A stretch of DNA of 64,000 bases, taken from NCBI RefSeq assembly GCF_001571245.1, contig NZ_BCTK01000005.1, forward strand, positions 930,001-994,000. The letters are read 5' to 3'. Below the pieces are notes generated by a model. It was not told the DNA's origin. It saw only the letters and a list, made by a program, of their open reading frames with translations, and did not search any database. Both the position numbers and the translations under genes were made by a program. Shown here in pieces: positions 28,202 through 37,202 of this stretch. This stretch comes from Achromobacter piechaudii NBRC 102461. GTDB lineage: Bacteria; Pseudomonadota; Gammaproteobacteria; Burkholderiales; Burkholderiaceae_B. Positions within the stretch are counted from its first letter, which is position 1. Each line of letters starts with the position of its first letter.

Positions 28202-29050
28202 TTACAGATCGGTGCGCAGTTTCCAGATTTCGGGAAACAGCACTACATCCAGCATGCGTCGCAGGTAATCCACCCCGGATGTGCCGCCCGTGCCGCGCTT
28301 GAACCCGATCACGCGTTCGACGGTCGTGACGTGGCGGAATCGCCACAGGCGGAACGCATCTTCCAGATCGGTCAGCTTTTCGCCCAGCTGATACAGGTCC
28401 CAGTAGCGGTCGGTGTCGCGATAGACCGTCAACCAGGCGGCTTCCACGCCGTCCGACGATTCATAGGGCTGGGTCCAGTCGCGCTCCAGGCGGTCCGCCG
28501 GCACGGCGATGCCATGGCGAGCCAGCAGTCGCAGCGACTCGTCGTACAGTGACGGCATGTCGTAGGCGCTGCGCACCTGCGCCAAGAGGTCCTCCCGGTG
28601 GGCGTGCGGGCGCAGCATGGCCGCGTTCTTGTTGCCCAGGAGGAATTCGATCTGGCGATATTGGTAGCTTTGAAAACCGCTGGAATGCGCCAGGTAGGGG
28701 CGCAGCGCCGAATATTCAGGCGGCGTCATCGTGGCCAGCACGTCCCAGGCGTGAACCAGCTGCTCCATGATCTTGCTGACTCGCGCCAGCATCTTGAAGG
28801 CCGGTTGCAGGCGATCGGCCGCCACGCTGGCGATGGCCGCGCGCAGCTCGTGCAGCATCAGCTTCATCCAGAGCTCGCTGGTCTGGTGCTGGATGATGAA
28901 CAGCATCTCGTTGTGCTCGGGCGACAGCGGATGCTGCGCGCCCAGCACCTGATCCAGATGCAGGTAGTCGCCGTAGGTCATGTCGCGCGTGAAATCCAGC
29001 TGCGCTTTTTCCTGGTGGACGATGTCTTCGGGGCGGTGTGGGCAGCTCAT
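28202..29050 (-). CDS. kynA: Tryptophan 2,3-dioxygenase
   Basis: A 282-residue heme dioxygenase that opens the indole ring to N-formylkynurenine. Family blocks: [29 protein letters not shown] (split), [18 protein letters not shown] and [15 protein letters not shown] chose the ATG at 29050, which has GGAGG upstream; the longer frame adds only a proline/arginine-rich stretch. It follows kynB by 183 bp on the same strand. Confidence 0.96.
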   Translation of the reverse strand: MSCPHRPEDIVHQEKAQLDFTRDMTYGDYLHLDQVLGAQHPLSPEHNEMLFIIQHQTSELWMKLMLHELRAAIASVAADRLQPAFKMLARVSKIMEQLVHAWDVLATMTPPEYSALRPYLAHSSGFQSYQYRQIEFLLGNKNAAMLRPHAHREDLLAQVRSAYDMPSLYDESLRLLARHGIAVPADRLERDWTQPYESSDGVEAAWLTVYRDTDRYWDLYQLGEKLTDLEDAFRLWRFRHVTTVERVIGFKRGTGGTSGVDYLRRMLDVVLFPEIWKLRTDL

Positions 29051-29233
29051 GCCTGGCCTCCGTGGCAGGGCGGGGCGGCGCGGCGGGCAGAGGCGGGCAA
29101 GGCCCGCCAGCCGGTCGAGCGGGGGCGGGCGCGGGTCGGCGCCATGGAGCAATCAAGGGTTACGTTCATGGTCGTGCGTCTTTCAAGGCGGGTGGCCAGC
29201 ACAAGGCGACCACCCGAAGGCCAGCGGACCAGC

Positions 29234-29860
29234 CTACAGTTCGCGCAAGACGGCGCGAACCGGGCTGGCATCGGCCTGGACCAGCGCCAACGGCAGGGCG
29301 ATCAATTCGTAATCGCCTTCGGGCACGTCATCGAGCACCAGATTCTCCAGTACCCGCATGTCGTGCCGCAAGATCGTATGGTGGCTGTCCAGGGTCTTGC
29401 TGGATGCGGGGTCGATGCTGGCGGTATCCAACCCGATCAGCATGACGCCGCGTTCGGCCAGCCATTCGATCGTCTGGGGCGCATAAGCCGAAAAGTCATC
29501 GGTCCACCAATCCTGCGCGGCGTGCTTGGCGGTGCGCACGAGCACTCTGGGCGGCAGGTTCAAGGCGGCATGCGCCAGGTGGTCGGTGGTGATCAGCGGG
29601 CCGCAATCAATCGCGTGGATGACGCGGCAGGGGCCCAGGAAAGGTTCCAGCGACACCGCGCCAATCGCGGCCGCGCCATTCTGATAGTGCAGAGGAGCAT
29701 CCGCATGCGCGCCGATGTGCGGCGACAGCGTGATCTCGCTGACGTTGACCGGACAGCCGGGCGTCAGCGACCACTTCCATTGCTGGCGGTACGGCGTGTC
29801 GCCCGGAAAGACGGGTGACGCCGTGGAGACGGGCGGGGAAATGTCCCACAAGCGTTTCAT
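29234..29860 (-). CDS. kynB: Kynurenine formamidase (arylformamidase)
   Basis: A 208-residue metal-dependent cyclase-family hydrolase that removes the formyl group from N-formylkynurenine. The metal motif HIGAHADAPLH (HxGxHxDxPxH) is intact. It begins MKRLWDISPP and has family-normal length. With kynA it gives kynurenine; no kynU or kynR gene is adjacent. A nested palindrome upstream (29904-29938) may be its operator. Confidence 0.95.
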   Translation of the reverse strand: MKRLWDISPPVSTASPVFPGDTPYRQQWKWSLTPGCPVNVSEITLSPHIGAHADAPLHYQNGAAAIGAVSLEPFLGPCRVIHAIDCGPLITTDHLAHAALNLPPRVLVRTAKHAAQDWWTDDFSAYAPQTIEWLAERGVMLIGLDTASIDPASSKTLDSHHTILRHDMRVLENLVLDDVPEGDYELIALPLALVQADASPVRAVLREL

Positions 29861-29903
29861 CAGAAGCGGTTTCGTGTCGGGCTGTAGAAGGGGAAAAGTC
29901 GAT

Positions 29904-29938
29904 GCCGCAATAGGTTAAAGCCTAAAGCAATTTGCGGC
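29904..29938. promoter_or_regulatory. Nested palindrome upstream of kynB
   Basis: Outer arms GCCGCAA (29904-29910) and TTGCGGC (29932-29938) enclose an inner dyad TAGG-TTAAAG-CCTA (29911-29924). It lies 44-78 bp before the kynB start. Its form suits an Lrp/AsnC-type (KynR-like) or other dimeric regulator. Confidence 0.45.
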
Positions 29939-29995
29939 GGCAGTCTAACGAAATCCCGTCGGCGCGGGCAAGCGCGCCCGCTGCGTGAGGCTGGT

Positions 29996-30673
29996 CTAGA
30001 CACCGCCCAGTTCCGCCATGGAAATCACGGCCGCGCCGGCGACGATCAGGTGGTCGACAAGTTTAACGTCCACCAGCGCCAGCGCCTGCTTCAACTGCTG
30101 CGTGAACCCCCGGTCGGCCGCGCTGGGCTCGGCCAGGCCCGAAGGGTGGTTGTGCGCCACGATCAGCGCCGCCGCGTGATGGCGCAGGGCCTCGCGCACG
30201 ACCTCGCGCGGGTAGACCGAAGCCTGCGACAGCGTGCCGCGAGCCAGTTCGCCGGTGGCGATCACCCGCAACTGGTTGTCCAGATACAGGGCGATGCAGT
30301 GCTCGACCCGCCGATGGCCCAGCGCCGTCAGGCAGTATTGCTTGACCTGGCCGGGATGGCGCAGGGACTCAGGCCGGGTCAGGTCTTCCTCGATGGCGCG
30401 GCGCGCCAGTTCCAGCAACGCCGCCAGGGTGCACGCCTTGGCGGCGCCCAAACCGGGGACAGTCATGAGTTCTTCGGGTGTGGCCCCCAAAAGACCGCGC
30501 AAGCCGCAAAAACGTTCAAGCAGCCGATTGGACAGGTCCACCACATTGAGGCCGGGAATTCCGGTGCGCAGCCCCAGCGCCAGCAGCTCCGCATTCTGCA
30601 GGGCGCCGGCCCCGTGACGCAGTAGACGCTCGCGTGGACGCTCGTGTTTTGACAGCCGGACAGACAATTTCAT
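29996..30673 (-). CDS. radC: RadC-family JAB/MPN domain protein
   Basis: A 225-residue protein: N-terminal helix-hairpin-helix region (about 60-95, VPGLGAAKAC) and C-terminal JAB metalloprotease-like domain with H174-x-H176 ... D187 (HNHPSG). Despite the name, a DNA-repair role is not established for E. coli RadC. Here it is divergent from the fkpB-ispH pair (50 bp). Confidence 0.94.
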   Translation of the reverse strand: MKLSVRLSKHERPRERLLRHGAGALQNAELLALGLRTGIPGLNVVDLSNRLLERFCGLRGLLGATPEELMTVPGLGAAKACTLAALLELARRAIEEDLTRPESLRHPGQVKQYCLTALGHRRVEHCIALYLDNQLRVIATGELARGTLSQASVYPREVVREALRHHAAALIVAHNHPSGLAEPSAADRGFTQQLKQALALVDVKLVDHLIVAGAAVISMAELGGV

Positions 30674-30723
30674 AAGAGGCTCTAAAATCAGGGTTTATCC
30701 AATATCCAATACGGTGGCAGATC

Positions 30724-31200
30724 TTGAGCATCGCCTCTAACGAAGTGAACGTTTTTGTCCGTCCGGATTCCTACCTGACGCTGCATTACCGAATCACGCT
30801 TGCATCCGGTCCTGGCAAGGATTCGGTGTTCACCAATACTTTCGATGGCCGTCCGGGCACGCTGCAAATGGGCAGCGGGCAGTGGGCGCCCGGCCTGGAG
30901 GCCGCGCTGATCGGCCACGCCGAAGGCGAAAAGTTCAGCGTCACGCTCGAACCCGCCGACGCCTATGGCGACCGCAACCCCGAACTGATCCAGCGCGTCA
31001 CGCGGGCGATGCTGGCCGAGCATGCCGGCGCCGACGCCACGTTCGAACCGGGCGACCTGGTCGAATTCACCGCGCCCAACGGTGGCCGCTATTCGGGCGT
31101 GCTGAAAGAAATCAATGATGAGTCGGCGCTGTTCGACTTCAACCATCCGCTTGCGGGCGTCCGCTTGCAATTGGACGTGGCGCTGCTGGGAGTTCTCTGA
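30724..31200 (+). CDS. fkpB: FKBP-type peptidyl-prolyl isomerase, SlpA/FkpB type
   Basis: A 158-residue FKBP with the inserted chaperone flap seen in SlyD/SlpA. Recognisable: [25 protein letters not shown] and [17 protein letters not shown] start it at TTG 30724, which has GGTGG six bases upstream; GTG 30745 is an alternative and there is no early ATG. The last base of its stop is the first base of the ispH start, so the slpA-ispH pairing seen in E. coli is kept. Confidence 0.9.
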   Translation: MSIASNEVNVFVRPDSYLTLHYRITLASGPGKDSVFTNTFDGRPGTLQMGSGQWAPGLEAALIGHAEGEKFSVTLEPADAYGDRNPELIQRVTRAMLAEHAGADATFEPGDLVEFTAPNGGRYSGVLKEINDESALFDFNHPLAGVRLQLDVALLGVL

Positions 31201-32177
31201 TGAGCAAGGCCGTTACCGCCTCCGACGCTGAAGTCCTGCTGGCGCAGCCGCGCGGCTTCTGTGCCGGCGTGGACCGCGCCATCGACATCGTCGAGCGCGC
31301 GATTGAACTGCATGGCGCGCCGATCTACGTGCGCCATGAAATCGTCCACAACCGCTATGTGGTGCAAGACCTGCGCGCCAAGGGCGCCATCTTCATCGAC
31401 GAACTCGACGACGCGCCCACCGGCTCCATCGTCGTGTTCTCGGCCCATGGCGTGTCCAAGGCGGTGAGGGCCGAGGCCGAGGCCCGTGGCTTGCAGGTGT
31501 TTGACGCTACCTGCCCGCTGGTCACGAAGGTTCACATCGAGGTTGCCCGCATGCGCGCGGCAGGCCGTGAAATCATCATGATCGGCCACAAGGGGCACCC
31601 TGAAGTCGAGGGGACGCTGGGGCAGGCGCAAGGCGGCATGTACCTGGTCGAAACGGTGGAAGACGTGGCCAATCTGCAAGTGGCCGACCCCGAAAACCTG
31701 GCGTTCGTCACGCAGACGACGCTGTCCGTGGATGATGCTGCGGCCGTGTCGCAAGCGTTGAAGGCGCGGTTTCCCAATATTGCCGAGCCCAAGAAAAGCG
31801 ACATCTGCTATGCCACGCAGAACCGCCAGGACGCGGTCAAGGTGCTGGCGCCTGAATGCGATCTGGTGCTGGTCGTGGGCAGCCCGAACAGTTCGAATTC
31901 GAACCGGCTGCGCGAAGTGGCCGAACGCAAGGGCGTCGCGTCCTACCTGATCGACGGCGCGGATTCCATCGACCCGGCGTGGCTGGTGGACCGCAAGCGC
32001 ATCGGCGTCACGGCGGGCGCTTCGGCCCCCGAGATCCTGGTGCAGCAGGTCATCGACCGGGTGAAGGAATTGGGCGCGGTGTCCGTGCGCACCATGCCCG
32101 GCCTGGAAGAAAACGTGGCGTTTCCCTTGCCCAAGGGCCTGTCGCGCAAGGCTGCGCAGACCGAATCGCTCGAATGA
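31200..32177 (+). CDS. ispH: 4-hydroxy-3-methylbut-2-enyl diphosphate reductase
   Basis: A 325-residue iron-sulfur enzyme, last step of the MEP isoprenoid pathway. The three cluster cysteines are in RGFCAGV (C21), DATCPLV and SDICYAT. The substrate-binding histidines and the [11 protein letters not shown] loop are present. It starts on the last base of fkpB. maiA follows after 44 bp, which is an unusual partner. Confidence 0.97.
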   Translation: MSKAVTASDAEVLLAQPRGFCAGVDRAIDIVERAIELHGAPIYVRHEIVHNRYVVQDLRAKGAIFIDELDDAPTGSIVVFSAHGVSKAVRAEAEARGLQVFDATCPLVTKVHIEVARMRAAGREIIMIGHKGHPEVEGTLGQAQGGMYLVETVEDVANLQVADPENLAFVTQTTLSVDDAAAVSQALKARFPNIAEPKKSDICYATQNRQDAVKVLAPECDLVLVVGSPNSSNSNRLREVAERKGVASYLIDGADSIDPAWLVDRKRIGVTAGASAPEILVQQVIDRVKELGAVSVRTMPGLEENVAFPLPKGLSRKAAQTESLE

Positions 32178-32221
32178 AGCAGGCGCCCGGCGGGGCGCCC
32201 AGAACACATCAAGGAGACTAC

Positions 32222-32866
32222 ATGCAGCTGTACAGCTATTTCCGCAGCTCGGCCGCGTACCGAGTGCGCATCGCCCTGAATCTGAAGGGCCTGACTTACG
32301 AAACCCTGCCCGTACATCTGCTGAAAGATGGCGGCCAGCAACTGTCGGACAGCTATCGCAAGCTGAACCCGACGGCGCTGGTGCCGACCTTGATCGACGG
32401 CGACGCCGTCATCGGCCAGTCCTTGGCCATCATTGAATATCTGGAAGAAACGCAGCCTCAGGCGCCGTTGCTGCCGGCCGATCCGATCGGTCGCGCGCGG
32501 GTGCGCGATCTGGCCCTGGGCATTGCGTGCGACACGCATCCGTTGAACAACCTGCGCGTGCTGAAATATCTGAAGCACACGCTGGGCGTGGACGAAGCCG
32601 CCAAGACGGCCTGGTACAAGCATTGGGTGCATCAGGGCTTGCAGGCCCTGGAGGCGCAGTTGGCGGGCTCCAGCGCCACCGGCCGTTTTTGCCATGGCGA
32701 CACGCCCACCATCGCCGACCTGTGCCTGGTGCCGCAGGTGGCCAATGCGCAGCGTTTCGAATGTGATCTGTCGTCGATGCCGCATGTCTTGCGTATCGAC
32801 GCCAACTGCCGTGAGCTGCCCGCTTTTGCAGACGCCGCGCCGGGCAAGCAGCCCGACGCGGAGTAA
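32222..32866 (+). CDS. maiA: Maleylacetoacetate isomerase (zeta-class GST)
   Basis: A 214-residue glutathione transferase fold protein. The zeta-class active-site motif SSAAYRVRIAL is at residues 9-20 and QSLAIIEYLEE follows in the thioredoxin domain. It isomerises maleylacetoacetate or maleylpyruvate in aromatic degradation. ATG 32222 has AAGGAG upstream. Other genes of tyrosine or gentisate breakdown are not nearby. Confidence 0.92.
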   Translation: MQLYSYFRSSAAYRVRIALNLKGLTYETLPVHLLKDGGQQLSDSYRKLNPTALVPTLIDGDAVIGQSLAIIEYLEETQPQAPLLPADPIGRARVRDLALGIACDTHPLNNLRVLKYLKHTLGVDEAAKTAWYKHWVHQGLQALEAQLAGSSATGRFCHGDTPTIADLCLVPQVANAQRFECDLSSMPHVLRIDANCRELPAFADAAPGKQPDAE

Positions 32867-32886
32867 CTCACGGCAAAGCGCGGCGG

Positions 32887-34329
32887 TCAGCCGATCTGCA
32901 CCGGCACGAAGATCTTGTCTTCGCCGCGCTGAACCAGCAGGGCCACGGTCTTGCCCGCCTTCGACAGCGCTTCCTTGACCTGCCCGACGTTGTGCACCGG
33001 CACACCATTGAGCGAGAGCAGTACGTCGCCCGGTTCAATGCCCGCCTTGGCGGCCGGCCCGGCGGAACGCTCGATCAGCAGCCCTTCAGTGCCCGAGGCC
33101 TGCTGTTCCTGCGGGCTCAGGGGGCGCAGCGCCAGGCCCAACTGCCCGCGTTGCACCTCTTGATCGCCGGAGGCCGTCTGGGTCTTGTCCTTGGGGACGC
33201 CACCCAGCGTTGCAACCAGTTCCTTCGGTGAGCCGGCGCGCCAGACGTCCAGCTTGATCTTTTCGCCCGGCGAAGCCAGCGTGATCATCGACGCCAGGTC
33301 ACCCGAAGAAACGATGGTCTTGCCGTTGATCTGCCGCACCACGTCGCCCGGCTGCAGGCCGGCCTTGTCGGCGGCGCTGCCTTTTTCAACGCTCGACACC
33401 AGTGCGCCGGACGGCGTATCCAGCTTGAACGAATTGGCAAGATCCTGGTTCACTTCCTGCACCGTCACGCCCAGGCGCGCATGTTGCACCTTGCCGTGCT
33501 CAAGGATCTGGTCCTTGATCTTGTAGGCCACATCGATGGGGATCGAGAACGACAGCCCCTGGAAGCCGCCGGTGCGGCTGTAGATCTGCGAGTTGATCCC
33601 TACGACTTCACCGCGATCGTTGAACAGCGGGCCGCCCGAGTTGCCGGGGTTCACCGCCACGTCCGTCTGGATGAAGGGCACCGAGGTGTCATCGGGCAGC
33701 GAACGGCCCTTGGCGCTGACGATGCCGGCCGTGGCCGTGTTTTCAAGGCCGTAGGGCGAGCCGATGGCCAACACCCATTCGCCCACCTGCAATTGATTGA
33801 CGTCGCCCACCTTGACCACGGGCAGGTTCTTGGCGTCGATCTTGAGCACCGCCACGTCGGTTTGCGGGTCCGCGCCCAACACCTTGGCCTTGTACTCGCG
33901 GCGATCGGTCAGCTTGACCGTGACTTCCTTGGCGTCCTGCACCACGTGCGCGTTGGTCAGGATGATGCCGTCGGCGCTGATGATGAAGCCCGAGCCTTCG
34001 CCGCGCATCGGCACTTCGCGCGACGGCATGCGGCCACGCGATCCGGGGATCTGGCCGAAGAATTGGGCGAAGGGATCTTCGTCGTCGGCCGACACCTTGC
34101 GGGTGCCGCTGACGCTGATATTGACGACGGCCGGGCCAAAATCGCGGGTGATCTGCGCGAAATTGGGCGGGCTGGAGGTACTGATGGATTGCGGTGCGGC
34201 GATCGCGGTCGGCGCGTTGGCCGCCATCGACACGCCGCCCATCACGGCGGTTGCACCGGCGCCGCCAATGGCGCCAGCGGCCAGCAGCGCCACTACGAGG
34301 CGCGAGGGTTTCATTTGCGAGGTCTTCAT
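32887..34329 (-). CDS. Periplasmic serine protease, Do/HtrA (MucD-like)
   Basis: A 480-residue DegP/HtrA protease-chaperone. A signal peptide covers about residues 1-45. The triad is H128 (TNAHVV), D158 (TDVAVLKID) and S231 (GNSGGP); two PDZ domains follow. I chose ATG 34329 with AGGAG at a proper distance rather than the two upstream ATGs. It is the third gene of a response regulator-kinase-protease operon, which suggests that the two-component system controls envelope stress. Confidence 0.94.
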   Translation of the reverse strand: MKTSQMKPSRLVVALLAAGAIGGAGATAVMGGVSMAANAPTAIAAPQSISTSSPPNFAQITRDFGPAVVNISVSGTRKVSADDEDPFAQFFGQIPGSRGRMPSREVPMRGEGSGFIISADGIILTNAHVVQDAKEVTVKLTDRREYKAKVLGADPQTDVAVLKIDAKNLPVVKVGDVNQLQVGEWVLAIGSPYGLENTATAGIVSAKGRSLPDDTSVPFIQTDVAVNPGNSGGPLFNDRGEVVGINSQIYSRTGGFQGLSFSIPIDVAYKIKDQILEHGKVQHARLGVTVQEVNQDLANSFKLDTPSGALVSSVEKGSAADKAGLQPGDVVRQINGKTIVSSGDLASMITLASPGEKIKLDVWRAGSPKELVATLGGVPKDKTQTASGDQEVQRGQLGLALRPLSPQEQQASGTEGLLIERSAGPAAKAGIEPGDVLLSLNGVPVHNVGQVKEALSKAGKTVALLVQRGEDKIFVPVQIG

Positions 34330-34407
34330 GTCGGCTCCTGCGTTCATGTTTGTGGACATGACGCTATGTTCGGGCCTGACACTTAGGCGAATCTTAAATC
34401 GCCGCAA

Positions 34408-35742
34408 TCATTTGGAAATGGGAAACCGCACGCGCGCGCGCAGTCCCTGGCCGCCCGGCGCGTCTTCAAGCAGGATGGTGGCGCCGTGGCGATCGGCGAT
34501 GGCGCGGGCGATCGACAGACCCAGGCCGCTGCCGTGCTGCGTGTTGCCTTCGGCGCGATAGAAGCGGTCGAACACGCGCTCGCGTTCATTGGGCGGGATG
34601 CCCGGGCCTTCGTCGTCGATGCTGAACGACGCCTCGTCACGGGTGGCCTCCAGATGCAGCCGGATGTGGCCGCCCTGGGGCGAGTGCTTGATGGCATTGT
34701 CCAGCAGGTTGCGGGCCAGCAGGATCAGCGCGTCGCGGTGGCCTTGCACGCGACCCTCCTGTGCCCCATCCATGTCGATGTCGATGGACTTGGCATTGGC
34801 CTCGGCCAGGGTTTCGGAGAGCGCCTGGCGCAGCACGTCGGCCAGGTCCACGGGCGCGGCGGGCACGGGCTGGGCGGCGCTTTCGTGGCGCGCCATGGAC
34901 AGCAGTTGCTCGACCAGGCGGGTGGCGCGGTCTATGCCCGCGGCCAAGCGCTGTTCGGCGATGCGCCGGTTTTCGCCATCACTGGCGCGCTGCAACGCCT
35001 GCAACTGCAAACGCAGCGCCGCCAGGGGGGAACGCAGCTCGTGCGCAGCGTCGCCCACGAATTGCTTTTGCTGCGCGAACGCGGCGCGCATGCGCTCCAG
35101 CAGCAGGTTCAATTCCAGGATCAGTGGCCGGATCTCGTCGGGCAGTCCCTGCACGCTTACCGGAGACAGGTCTTCGGGTTGCCGCGCGGCCACCTGGGCG
35201 CGGGCGCGCTTGACGGGGCGAAGCGACCAGCTGACCACGCACCACACGACCAGCATCAGCAATGGCGCCGCCGCCGCGATGGGCGCGACCGTGCGCAACG
35301 CCAGCTCGCGCGCCATGTGCCGGCGCACGCTCATGTCCTGAGCGACCTGGATGACCTGGAACGGGGTGGCCAATGCATAGACGCGGTAGGTGGTGCCTTC
35401 CATTCGCGCGTCGGAGAAGCCCAGCACGATCTGGTCGGGCAGGGGGCGGCGCGAGCGGGAGTTGAAGACCCGCAGGCCGTCGGGTGTCCAGATCTGGATG
35501 ATGAGGTCATCGGCCATGGGCGTTGCGGCCCCTCGGCTTTGCGTGGGGCCGGTACTGAGCAGGCCATCGCCCGTGCCCAGCGACAGCGCGGTGCGCTGGA
35601 GCAGCGAATCAAAGATGTCGTCCGCCTGAGCCAGCGTGCTGCGGTAGGCGATCACGCCTTGCGCCAACGCGCCGACCACGATGGTGGCCAACAGAAAAAA
35701 CAGCAGGCGGGCGCGTAGCGAGCCGCTAAGCCTGATGCTCAT
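34408..35742 (-). CDS. Two-component sensor histidine kinase
   Basis: A 444-residue inner-membrane kinase. TM1 is about 12-33; a periplasmic sensor region of some 120 residues follows; TM2 is about 152-174. The phospho-acceptor is H234 in AAHELRSPL. N box NLLDNAIKHSP, G1 DEGPGIP and G2 GSGLGLSIA follow. The layout resembles QseC/TctE-type kinases. Its ATG overlaps the regulator stop (ATGA), and the HtrA gene follows after 78 bp. The signal is unknown. Confidence 0.93.
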   Translation of the reverse strand: MSIRLSGSLRARLLFFLLATIVVGALAQGVIAYRSTLAQADDIFDSLLQRTALSLGTGDGLLSTGPTQSRGAATPMADDLIIQIWTPDGLRVFNSRSRRPLPDQIVLGFSDARMEGTTYRVYALATPFQVIQVAQDMSVRRHMARELALRTVAPIAAAAPLLMLVVWCVVSWSLRPVKRARAQVAARQPEDLSPVSVQGLPDEIRPLILELNLLLERMRAAFAQQKQFVGDAAHELRSPLAALRLQLQALQRASDGENRRIAEQRLAAGIDRATRLVEQLLSMARHESAAQPVPAAPVDLADVLRQALSETLAEANAKSIDIDMDGAQEGRVQGHRDALILLARNLLDNAIKHSPQGGHIRLHLEATRDEASFSIDDEGPGIPPNERERVFDRFYRAEGNTQHGSGLGLSIARAIADRHGATILLEDAPGGQGLRARVRFPISK

Positions 35743-36398
35743 GTTTTGGGTATGACATAGCCGACGCCTCTGACGTTCTGGATCAGGTTGGGACCCAGTT
35801 TTTTGCGCAGGCCATGAATATAAACCTCAACGGCGTTGCTGCTGACGCTGTCTTTCCAGCTGTAGAGCTTTTCTTCCAGTTGCGCGCGCGAAAAGATCAT
35901 GCCGGGGCGGGCGATCAGCGGTTCCAGCACGGCCCATTCACGAGCGGTCAGCGCAACGGGCGTGCCGTCGACCATGGCTGCGTGCGCCTGGGGGTCGATA
36001 GTGATGCCTTCGTGTTCAAACACCGGTTCGGCGCGGCCCGCGCTACGGCGGATCAGTGCGCGCATGCGGGCCAGCAGTTCGTCCACGTCATAGGGCTTGA
36101 CGATGTAATCGTCGGCGCCCGCGTCCAGTCCGGCGATGCGATCGCTGACGGCGTCTCGCGCGGTGGCGATCAGGACGGGAGTGCGATCCTTGCGCCCGCG
36201 CAGATCGCGCAACAAGCCCAGGCCGTCGCGCTTGGGCAGGCCCAAGTCAAGCAGGATGAGGTCGTAGGTATCGGTGCGCAGGGCCAATTCGGCGGCGTTG
36301 CCATCCTTGACCCAATCGACCGCGTAGTGCTCGGCGCGCAGGCAATCCAGCACGCTTTCACCGATCATGACGTCGTCTTCGACAAGGAGAATGCGCAT
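35739..36398 (-). CDS. OmpR-family response regulator
   Basis: A 219-residue regulator: receiver domain with phospho-acceptor D51 (LILLDLGLP) and acidic pair E7-D8-D9, then a winged-helix DNA-binding domain (SSNAVEVYIHGLRKKLG). The ATG at 36398 is where the receiver fold begins; the longer frame adds a Pro-rich stretch with no similarity. It is the first gene of the operon with the kinase and HtrA. Confidence 0.94.
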   Translation of the reverse strand: MRILLVEDDVMIGESVLDCLRAEHYAVDWVKDGNAAELALRTDTYDLILLDLGLPKRDGLGLLRDLRGRKDRTPVLIATARDAVSDRIAGLDAGADDYIVKPYDVDELLARMRALIRRSAGRAEPVFEHEGITIDPQAHAAMVDGTPVALTAREWAVLEPLIARPGMIFSRAQLEEKLYSWKDSVSSNAVEVYIHGLRKKLGPNLIQNVRGVGYVIPKT

Positions 36399-36554
36399 GG
36401 TGGTCTTCGCTAGGCTGAATGAAAATCCAGGAAGTTGGACGTGCGAGGGGTGCGCGGAGTTCCCGGCAGGCGGGGGTGGCAGGCAGGGATGGGTGCGAAT
36501 TTGGGGCGGGGGACTGGTTTCGGCTTGGGGTGCCGCTACGCGCAGACGCGGAAA

Positions 36555-36584
36555 TGAAAAAAGCAGCCCGAGAGGGCTGCTTTT
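36555..36584 (-). terminator. Terminator of tRNA-Thr
   Basis: AGCAGCCC / GGGCTGCT stem with GAGA loop (36562-36581) followed on the minus strand by TTTTTCATTT. It begins a few bases after the tRNA 3' end. Confidence 0.88.
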
Positions 36585-36590
36585 AGAATT

Positions 36591-36666
36591 TGGTGCCGGC
36601 AATAGGAGTCGAACCTACGACCTTCGCATTACGAATGCGCTGCTCTACCAACTGAGCTATGCCGGC
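36591..36666 (-). tRNA. tRNA-Thr(CGT)
   Basis: 76 nt including an encoded CCA. Acceptor stem GCCGGCA/TGCCGGC, D arm GCTCAGTTGGTAGAGC, anticodon loop TTCGTAA (CGT) and T arm with GGTTCGACTCC. Reads ACG codons. Confidence 0.96.
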
Positions 36667-36878
36667 AAGACCATTTGCTTTATTTCGTCTGCCTTTCCGC
36701 GTTGAGAAACCGAGGTTTCGGCGCTGCGGGTCATAAGCAAAACGTACAAGCAAAACATCTTTGTTCTTTCCAGTTCGCCGCCCTGTTTATGGGGCCTGAT
36801 CTGGAAAGACCGAAATCATATCAGAGTTTTTTGGCGATGGGAAACGTTCGGCCCAAAAAGAATTAAAAAAATCGCGAT

Positions 36879-36907
36879 TTGCGCGCGCCAAAAATTTAGT
36901 TCATAAT
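36879..36907 (+). promoter_or_regulatory. Promoter of tRNA-Asn
   Basis: TTGCGC, 17 bp spacer, CATAAT (36902-36907), 15 bp before the mature tRNA 5' end, in an AT-rich stretch. Confidence 0.6.
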
Positions 36908-36922
36908 TGCGTTCTTGGCAGA

Positions 36923-36998
36923 TCCCCGATAGCTCAGTCGGTAGAGCGACGGACTGTTAATCCGCAGGTCGCTGGTTCGAGCCCAGCTCGGGGAGCCA
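36923..36998 (+). tRNA. tRNA-Asn(GTT)
   Basis: 76 nt with encoded CCA. Acceptor TCCCCGA/TCGGGGA, anticodon loop CTGTTAA (GTT) and T arm GGTTCGAGCCC. Confidence 0.97.
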
Positions 36999-37070
36999 AA
37001 AGAATTTCAAGGTCGGCAGGCCGCAACGCGCAAGCGTGGCAACGCCAGCAGACCCCAAAGCCGAACTGAA

Positions 37071-37107
37071 GGGCCACTCGCGAAAGCGAGTGGCCCTTTT
37101 GGTTTTT
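37071..37107 (+). terminator. Terminator downstream of tRNA-Asn
   Basis: Perfect 11-bp stem GGGCCACTCGC / GCGAGTGGCCC with GAAA loop, then TTTTGGTTTTT. It lies 73 bp past the tRNA and before the CobW-like gene. Confidence 0.92.
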
Positions 37108-37202
37108 GTCGCCGCTGGGGGAGGGGCAACCGGCGCAGCCGAGGCAGCCGGGGTTGTTGTACGCTTCGTCAGAACCAACGTAACCGTGCAGGACCAGAGG
37201 CG

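Noticed and set aside
29996..30673. radC as part of the SOS response
   Set aside because: No LexA box in its upstream region; a repair role for RadC is not established.
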